Source: Morella rubra
Taxonomy: Eukaryota > Streptophyta > Magnoliopsida > Fagales > Myricaceae
Direction of reading: 5' to 3'
NCBI GenBank assembly: GCA_003952965.2
Contig: CM025849.1
Location: 16,150,493-16,214,492, forward strand
DNA: 64,000 bases
The translations under genes and the position numbers were made by a program. Under the pieces are notes generated by a model that worked only from the letters and a program-made list of their open reading frames with translations, was not told the origin of the DNA and did not search any database. Every line of letters begins with the position of its first letter. Position 1 is the stretch's first letter. Of this stretch, positions 57,251-64,000 are shown in pieces.

Positions 57251-58085
57251 TCTTGGTTTCAAATCAAACAAAGCAATGTGGGCATCTTCATAATCAAGCA
57301 AAATATACAAGAGATCTCCTCAAGCGATTCAGTATGGACAACTCAAAACCTATGAGCACACCTATGAGTCCATCTACAAAAATGGAAAAGGATGTAAGAC
57401 CAAACAAAATACCGAGGTATGATTGGCTCCTTACTCTATCTTACCGCTAGTAGACCGGATATAATGTTTAGTGTATGTATGTGTGCTAGATTTCAATCTT
57501 GTCCTAAGGAATCTCATCTCCTTGCAGTTAAAAGGATCTTTAGATATCTTGTTGGCACTCAAAATCTTGGTTTGTTTTATCCCAAAAGTGCTGAATTTAA
57601 TTTACAAGGATACTCGGATGCGGATTATGCAGGTGTAAAATTGATAGAAAGAGTACTAGTGGTGCATGTCAATTTCTTGGACCCTCACTAGTCTCTTGGT
57701 GTTGTAAAAAACAAAATTCGTGGCTCTATCAACCACGGAAGCCGAGTATATTGCCGTGGGCAATTGTTGTGCACAAGTATTGTGGATGAAACATCAGTTG
57801 GAAGATTTTAATCTTCATTATTCTCTCATCCCAATAAAATGTGACAACACCAGTGCGATTAATCTTACAAAAAATCCAATTCAGCACTCTAGGACAAAAC
57901 ATATTGAGATTAAGCATCATTTTATTCGAGATCATGCTCAAAAAGGGGATATTGTTCTTGAGTTCGTAAATACCGACCTTCAATTGGCGGATATTTTCAC
58001 AAAACCCTTAATGAGGATAGATTTTGCTTTATTCGCAAGAAATTGGAATGAGATTTCCTTCGGATTAAATTGGTTTTGTGCTTAA
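57251..58085 (+). pseudogene. RT C-terminus and RNase H
   Basis: MIGSLLYLTASRPDIMFSV, CPKESHLLAVKRIFRYLVGT, GYSDADYAG, then ALSTTEAEYIAVGNCCAQ, IKCDNTSAINLTKNP, HSRTKHIEIKHHFIRDH and LADIFTKPL. Frames break near 57630 and 57715 and after TKPL, where one base is lost from the conserved NEDRF context. Confidence 0.9.
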
Positions 58086-58217
58086 TTTGTCATATTAATT
58101 ATGTTATTGAGTGCATTGGACATGTTTTGATTTGTGTTTAAGTTGCTCTCTATTCGTTTCTATTATAATCATTTGCTTATTCCTTGTGAAATCATTGTAT
58201 GTATTCTTTTTGCTTGG

Positions 58218-58407
58218 CATGTGTCAACACTTGGTAAAACAAGTGTCAACACTTCTGGTTTTCATGGCAGTTTGCACTAAGGAAGTATGTGTCGACACCA
58301 TAAATCAATGTGTCAACACACAAGCTTCCCTTCCCAGAGCCCCTTTAAAAATGCATTCGGGAACATGTGCAATGTGTCGACACATTGGTTCAATGTGTCG
58401 ACACATC
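58218..58407. repeat. GTGTCGACAC palindrome cluster after pol
   Basis: Three perfect copies and three GTGTCAACAC variants within 190 bp, at the same element position as 928-1092. Confidence 0.85.
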
Positions 58408-58626
58408 TTTCGAGTTCAGTGTTTTTAAAAATGGGGGCACGCGTGTCTTATTAATACTCTTTAGGGCTAGGGGTCGGCACTTATCTTCCCTCCAACTCAC
58501 AGAACCCTATTTCTCTCCCAAACGGCGCCATTTTCTCTCTTCCCTCACAAATCCCATTTACCCACTGCCCGGTTCACAAATTTCACCGCCGACAGCCTTT
58601 AAACTCCTCGCCTCGCCTCTGCCGTG

Positions 58627-59629
58627 ATGTCTTCCAGCCGCTCCAAGCGTCCCGCTCATCAAACGCCCACCTCTGTCAGTTCAAGGACACGGAAGAAAGG
58701 GAGAAGCACTGAGGAACCCGCTCCTACTCCAGAGGCAGCATTTACAGGTCAGGGCTTGCAAAAATCATTTTGTTCAAGATTATAGAAACCGAAAGGTCAT
58801 TGCTGGTCGTTGGGCAGATTTTAAATGGTTTAGTGAAAGTGGGTTTGATTTTAAAGAAATGTTTGAATATCAGGGATGAGTGTTTTTGTGAATTTGAAAG
58901 TGGATTGTTATGTTTATTTGGTGAAGTTGGTTTATGCAAACTTTCAATATTCAACATCTGATGATGCCAACAGCTATGTGAATGGCAAACAACTTGATAT
59001 GTCAGTTGCTTCGTTGAATGCTTTGGCCTCTGCCCCTAATGTGGAAAGAAGTTCTTTGATGCCTATGGATGGTTGGGTATGTCTGAAGTTGAGCCCATAG
59101 ACATTCTTAGGGTTGTGTTGGATAATCCAACCCTCAGTGAAGTGATTAGACCCACTGCCAGTGATCTGTCAATACATAGAAGGATCTTACATCATATGGT
59201 TTGTAATATTATTTTGCCAAGGACTGAAAAATTTGAGTACATTACTTTCCTAGAATTATTTGTAATGTACTGCTTGGTTACTCGCACACGTTTGAACCTT
59301 GGTCACTTGATGCTCAACCATATGAAAGCTGCCACTGAAAAGAAGAAACAAGGGCTCCCCTATGGGATGTTTTTACTCACATGTTTCATGCCCTTGAGGT
59401 TGATATGACAGGGGAAGTTAGAGAAAAACCCAAAGAATCTAAGGAGTATAACAAGAAAACTCTTAGGTTGATGGGTTTTATGCAAAATGAGGATGGAGAA
59501 TGGGTTAGGAAAGGTGTTGTGACACCTCAAAAAGGAAGAGAAGGGGGTTCAGATTCTGAAGAAGAGAGTGAAGATGAGGAAGAGGAAGCAACTGCAAGAA
59601 CTCCCATGGGGACTAACACCTATAAGTGA
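58627..59629 (+). pseudogene. Third ORF of Sirevirus-like element (plant transposon-protein type)
   Basis: Starts MSSSRSKRPAHQTPTS, basic and Ser/Thr-rich, then by frameshifts RNRKVIAGRWADFKWF, FDFKEMFEYQG, SYVNGKQLDMSVASLNALA, VEPIDILRVVLDNPTLSEVI, MVCNIILPRTEKFEYITFLE, LNLGHLMLNHMKAA, LPYGMFLL, FHALEVDMTG, and an acidic tail SEEESEDEEEE. No clear signal peptide or transmembrane segment is seen, so an envelope role is not supported by sequence. Resembles plant 'putative transposon protein' families. Stops near 58880 and elsewhere. Confidence 0.7.
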
Positions 59630-59758
59630 GAACACTCTCTTTCTGTTTCTCCTCCCCCGATGGGATATTCCTCACGGAGGGTCACTGGTAGTTCTCATGT
59701 GCCTCGGTTAAATTCCCTTGTAGCTTCCATGGATGAAATAAAGGAAGAACATAAGAGA

Positions 59759-60097
59759 TTGGGTTTTGGGATTTGTGAAGAGAGTTGAAGCGTGAGTTCG
59801 AAAACGCTTTGTAAAGGTTCCTAAGCACCCCGGAAGCTAAGGTGTATTTGCTTTTTGAAGAATAGTGAAAAGAAGCCCAAGGAAGTAAATAGTCTTGGGG
59901 TGGACGTAGGCAAGGTTGCCGAACCACCTAAAATTACGGTGTCATCTCTTTAACTCCATCTCTTCTTTTTACTTGCTTATACCTCTCCTTGTTGTGTTCT
60001 ATGCTTTACCATTATATTGCTTAAATTATCTTGAAAAAGTTTTAAAATTTATTAAAACCCAATTCACCCCCCTCTTGGGTTGTTATTCAGACTTACA
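59759..60097 (+). repeat. Truncated 3' LTR (339 bp, U5 side only)
   Basis: Aligns with 52968-53308 (TTGGGTTTTGGGATTTGTGA...CAGACTTACA). The first ~867 bp of the LTR and the polypurine tract are missing; the junction follows GAACATAAGAGA. Confidence 0.9.
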
Positions 60098-60157
60098 AAA
60101 GAGAAACAAGTAATACGCATAAGTACATAATGTGTCAGCAAAACTTGTACATATTAC

Positions 60158-61862
60158 CTTTTGACGGTCAGAAATAAAGGACCAACTATAAAAGGGTGGT
60201 TGACCTAAATCCGAGATCAACATCTCAAGGAACCAAGTCCAACTTTCCTTTGTTTCTGCCTCAATTGCTGCCATCGCAATCGGATACATATTATCATTCG
60301 CATCTCTTGAAACGACAGTCAAAAGTTGTCCCTTGAATGGGCCCTTCAAGAAGCACCCATCGAGTCCAATCAAGGGCCTGCAGCCCTCCTTAAAGCCCAC
60401 CTTCATTGCTGCCAGTGAAACATAGCATCACTGGAAAGTGGGTGTCAATTCAGAGGTAACCTCTCCAATTTCACTAGAACATAACTGCCTTTATTGGTCT
60501 CCCTCAAGGTCGCTGCGTAGTCCTAGAGACGATGATATTGCTCCGAATCTTTTCCAAACACTCTAGCTCGTGCATTTCTCCTAGCACGATACACTTGTCC
60601 AGCACTAACATCCACCTTCCATGTCCTCTTCACTTCTTGACTTATGGACTCCACTGGCATGTTAGGCTGTGTCTTGAATTGCTCTATGTACTTATTGGTG
60701 ATAAACCTAGATCCCACGAGCGAGCTTCGATACTTCCTCGTGCATCGATGGCTACCTTGATAACTTCTGATTTAGAATGTCATCTCCCCCTTCCATCGAG
60801 CGTATACTCTGTAGTTGCAACGTGGTGCATCCCAAGATAGGACAATCACCTTATTGGAACAGTTCTTCTTAAACCGTATGTCCTTGCCCTTCGATATATT
60901 TTCCTCACGTACTGCCTCTCTGAACAATTTGGAGGATGGAAACTTCATCCCGAGGTTAAGAACAGGGGCAGCCATGTCTGTCTCTTGAAACTCAAGGCCA
61001 CGATATGGCTCAGGTAAATTGCTTGCATCTTCTACCTCATCACTGCCTTTAGGAGAGACCAAAATATCACTTCTTGCAGTATCAGAGCCAATACCTGTAG
61101 CACAGAGATGAAACGTTATTTGTTAACTTATGTTAGTAAACATTACACTAGACATTTTACCTTCACTTATATCTGATTCATGTTCATCGGCTTCTCTCAT
61201 AGGAGCCATGCCTATCCTTTCGTCGCAATGCCCCTCATCATCACGCCCATCACCCCCCTCATCGTCATGTCCATCACCCCCTCATCATCAGCTATGTCAT
61301 CATCACCTCTATCATCCCCCTCAGTAGCTATCTCATAACCAACCTTTGTACCAGATAAGGTATGACCTCCAACTGATGATGGTCACGCACCATGTATGAT
61401 AGTGTGGTCTACACCAACATCAAAAAGCTCTTCATCAGAGCTAAGGACTTGATCCCAAAATGGATCATTCAACCCCAAACGACGTCGCTCCCTTTCCTCT
61501 AACATAGGATGTACAGCCTCCTCACCAATATTTGTGCCCACTCCACTATCATTGAATGACACCATGTACAACACTATGACAGACTGTCCTTCATGACACT
61601 TGACCATTTCCAGAACATCATAGTCTGAGGACACAAGCTGTAACCCTTCATCCAGATTTTTCGTTGGCTGCTTGTAGTAAACAAGATCACCAGCCTTATA
61701 ACCAAATGGCTTCACAATGGCCTCCAGCTCGAAGAAAGATAGGCAATCTGGATTGTATGGTTCATCGTACACGTCTACATCTCCCCCAACATAAGTGCAC
61801 CCAAACTACCTACTAAACCGTCCACTGTAATGCACCTCGAATAGAAAGAACTCAAGAGCCAT
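60158..61862 (-). pseudogene. MULE transposase, 5' half (PB1-like, MuDR, MULE core)
   Basis: Starts MALEFFLFEVHYSGRFSR (ATG at 61862). A PB1-like N-domain follows (FFELEAIVKPFGYKAGDLVYY, LVSSDYDVLEMVKCHEGQ), then an acidic GDGxDDEG repeat. A 66-bp intron (61095-61160) precedes the MuDR DNA-binding segment (MKFPSSKLFREAVREENISK, DAPRCNYRVYARW) and the MULE core (RPLIGLDGCFLKGPFKGQLL, YPIAMAAIEAETKESWTWFL, SFISDRQK). Exon end /GTAATATG at 60157 opens the intron that holds the copia element. A stop after GRFSR, after MTF (60772) and several frameshifts between 60400 and 60520 inactivate it. It would cut and paste the MULE. Confidence 0.85.
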
Positions 61863-61920
61863 GTTTGATTTGGAATAAAGCACCTAAATCAGATACATAT
61901 CATATATGTAAAAATACATA

Positions 61921-62218
61921 TTAATTTATAAACATAGAGGACAATAATAGAGAATATAATAAATGACAATAGTAAGCTGCCAAAATATATACAGGACAAT
62001 TTATAAACATATTTTATAAACATAGAGGACAATAATAAAGAGGATATAATAAATGACAATAGTAAGCTGCCAATATACATACAGGACAATTTATAAACAT
62101 AGAGGACAATAATAGAGAATATAATAAATGACATTAGTAACTATCCAATATACATACAGGACAATTTAGAAACATATAGGACAATAATAAAGAATATAAG
62201 TTGCCAATATACGAACAG
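61921..62218. repeat. Tandem repeat, 4 copies of about 60-90 bp
   Basis: ACAGGACAATTTATAAACAT, AGAGGACAATAATA, AATATAATAAATGACA and AGCTGCCAATATAC recur four times just upstream of the transposase start. Copies differ by small indels. Confidence 0.85.
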
Positions 62219-62958
62219 GGAGCATTCCATAAATGTCCCTTCTAACTGCCTAGCATACACGGCAAAAGTAGAAAAGGAAGATAGTGTGACAAAGTAACCC
62301 AGCATGCTAGGTTAGTACTTTGCAAGGATCTTGGTCTTTCTTTGAACATCATTTGTATATGATAGTGTGACAAAGTAACCCCTGTGACAAAAATCACTAT
62401 AGTATTGAGCAAACTCGCTAGGAAATTCACCTGCTAAAGAATTCATTCTCATTGAAATAATATGTTTACAAAATGATCAAAACTGATCTTCTATAATGTA
62501 CAAGCCCCTAGCAAAGGAATTATGTAGTACAACTGTTCAAAATGCAGCAATAATATCGTGAAAGATATTTTTGCCATACACTAAACAAAGGCAAAAGAAA
62601 CAGAGTCACGTGGAACACCAACCAACAAGCTTAACTAAAAAAGGTCGAACCTAAGCACTAAACAAAGTGACCCACCAACTAGATTTGGTCTAATTTATGA
62701 GTCCAAGAACATGCACAAAGGGACCTAGACCCATTGCCATCAAAATAATGTACTTTAAGGTGTAGAAACAACAAAACATCTAATTTATAGGACCACTTGC
62801 TCTGACTTCGACAGTAAAAAATTGCCAGCCAACAGAATCAACCGTGGGGGACAAAGGGGGACCACGGTACCCAGTGAGGTTTTAAAATTCAAAACAGACA
62901 ACTACAAACAACTTCTCCCCTTTCGCTTTATGCATGGAATGGACTTAAGAATACATAG
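62219..62958. other. No gene; probable MULE flank
   Basis: GATAGTGTGACAAAGTAACC occurs twice (62281 and 62360). No ORF with recognisable motif. Confidence 0.4.
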
Positions 62959-64000
62959 TGTAAATACTAGGATTAAGGCAACCTAAGAGGAGGTGAATTG
63001 AGTTTCCAAATTTTTCGCTTTTAACCCCTAAAGTTGTGTTTGCAAAGTAAAAGAAATTTAGCACAAGTATATTGATGTAACAAGTAAATATGTGCTAAAT
63101 GTAAAGAGTAGGGTTTAGAGAAGCAAACACGAGATTTTTAGGTGGTTCGGCAAACCCCCTACATCACCCCTCAAGCTCCTTCACCGAGCCTTGAGGTTTT
63201 CCCACTATCTTCAAATAGTGTACACACTAGCTTCCGGGTGCTAGAGAACCTTACAAGTGTTTTCTCAGGCTCAACACTCACAACCCAAACCAAGCTTGAG
63301 ATATACCCTCTCTAAGCTTCTTCTTTAGTGAACAACCTCACTAAAGGAATCACCTCTTTTGGATATGAAGTTTACAAGAACAAACTCTCTCAAAGAGTGG
63401 ATATGATCTCTTTGATTCACACAATGACAAGTATAAGAAAGTGTAATTTGTGTGAATGATATGAGAAATATATAATAAGAAGGTTTAAGATATTTTTCAA
63501 GTTATGTAAAATGATATGTGGTCGAGCTCTATTGTTTAGAGACAATAGGAAGGTATTTTTATAGGCCACATGAGAAAACTAGCCGTTTATAGCCGTTGAA
63601 TTTGACAATTTTACCGTTGTACCGGTTGACTGCTTCAACTAGCCTTGCTCAACGGTCATAAAATTTTAATGCTATCAAATTTTATCCCATCATCCGCTTC
63701 ATATAGCGGTCGACCGCTATAAATCATTTTCATAGACCGCTACAATTAAAAAGCCTATTTTTGACGTTTTGAAATCCCGCTTCAAAAACCAACTTCCCAA
63801 AAGTATAACCAAGGCTTGGGAGTTTATATAGGATGATTTGAAAACATTTAAAGAGCATTTTTGTTGTCAAACATGTGAAAAAGAAGGTTATGCACGGTTT
63901 TTGAAAAAAATATGCAAGTGTGATTCAAATCCTTGTCAAAAGTGAAACTAAGAGTTACAAGGTTATACCCTAGGGTCTTGAATCTTCACTTTTGAGCTCA
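62959..64000 (-). mobile_element. Sirevirus-like LTR, minus strand, runs out of window
   Basis: Read on the minus strand it ends CTCCTCTTAGGTTGCC...TTTACA, with GCACCCGGAAGCTAG, GCCGAACCACCTAAAAAT and AGGTTCTCTAGCACCCGG typical of the U5 of the other LTRs. No primer site follows its inner edge at 62959, so it is a 3' LTR or a solo LTR; the other boundary is outside. Confidence 0.8.
63702..63721. repeat. Perfect 20-bp palindrome in LTR
   Basis: TATAGCGGTCGACCGCTATA is fully self-complementary. Partial copies (AGACCGCTAC, AACCGGTTGAC, TAGCCGTTTATAGCCGTT) surround it. Confidence 0.95.

Larger units (their letters stand above)
52101..60097 (+). mobile_element. Sirevirus-like Ty1/copia retrotransposon in a MULE intron
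   Basis: The 5' LTR starts at 52101 and the truncated 3' LTR ends at 60097. AAAGAG flanks both sides (52095-52100, 60098-60103), marking one insertion event. Order: LTR, PBS, gag, protease, integrase, RT, RNase H, palindrome cluster, third ORF, LTR remnant. The coding is frameshifted in at least eight places. It is the reference for the partial element at 1-4462. Confidence 0.93.
47591..62958. mobile_element. Mutator-like element (MULE), nested and decayed
   Basis: A MULE-type terminal sequence (47591) opens a block holding a plus-strand GRF gene, a shredded copy of it and a minus-strand MuDR-type transposase gene (61862-50254). It is split by a copia element (52101-60097). The right terminus was not recognised and may be interrupted by the LTR starting at 62959 or lie beyond. 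The right boundary is therefore provisional. Confidence 0.6.

Noticed and set aside
58627-59629. True envelope glycoprotein in the third ORF
   Set aside because: No signal peptide, transmembrane helix or glycosylation-rich ectodomain visible; position after pol alone is not enough.
61889-62134. 81-codon minus-strand ORF with repeated FIISIIVLYVYK
   Set aside because: Translation of the AT-rich tandem repeat only.

Overview
The window is nuclear plant DNA, almost certainly from a eudicot. It is AT-rich, has short GT-AG introns, and consists mostly of plant transposable elements: Ty1/copia retrotransposons primed by initiator Met-tRNA, CACTA (En/Spm) elements, a Mutator-like element (MULE) and solo LTRs. 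No rRNA, tRNA, CRISPR or prokaryotic gene organisation was seen. The only host-type genes are a small family of predicted secreted peptides and one F-box relic. I could not identify the species.

Layout. 1-4462: 3' part of a Sirevirus-like copia element (RNase H, palindrome cluster, third ORF, 3' LTR). 4463-9745: AT-rich sequence, a SINE-like stretch, a diverged solo LTR and a copia RNase H scrap with a short LTR. 9.7-43 kb: four or five diverged copies of a ~2.6 kb unit, each carrying a minus-strand small secreted peptide gene. The copies are at 9.7-12.3 kb (intact ORF), 17.1-21.0 kb (decayed), 28.3-37.5 kb (intact ORF) and 40.2-42.9 kb (decayed); a promoter-side scrap lies at 6.8-7.2 kb. Between and inside them sit two CACTA-type elements (about 12.3-17.1 and 21.0-25.2 kb), a 2.25 kb solo LTR (17202-19448), a complete but decayed copia element (28410-35166) with another solo LTR nested in it (31919-33304), and an F-box/FBA pseudogene near 27 kb. 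43.5-47.2 kb: a decayed minus-strand copia element. 47.6-62.9 kb: a MULE with a plus-strand GRF zinc-finger/membrane gene and a minus-strand MuDR-type transposase gene. That transposase gene is split by an almost full-length Sirevirus-like copia element (52101-60097) inserted in one of its introns. 62959-64000: a minus-strand Sirevirus-like LTR running out of the window.

Nearly all transposon coding sequences carry stops or frameshifts, so mobility would depend on copies elsewhere. The most intact host-type content is the peptide gene pair at 10637-10843 and 35563-35769. These share signal peptide, C-terminal motif, 5' UTR intron and TATA box positions. The most unusual structural feature is that unrelated element families here carry dense clusters of short palindromes with a TCGA core and family-specific arms (GTGTCGACAC, CGATCGATCG, GTTCGAAC, GCGGTCGACCGC).
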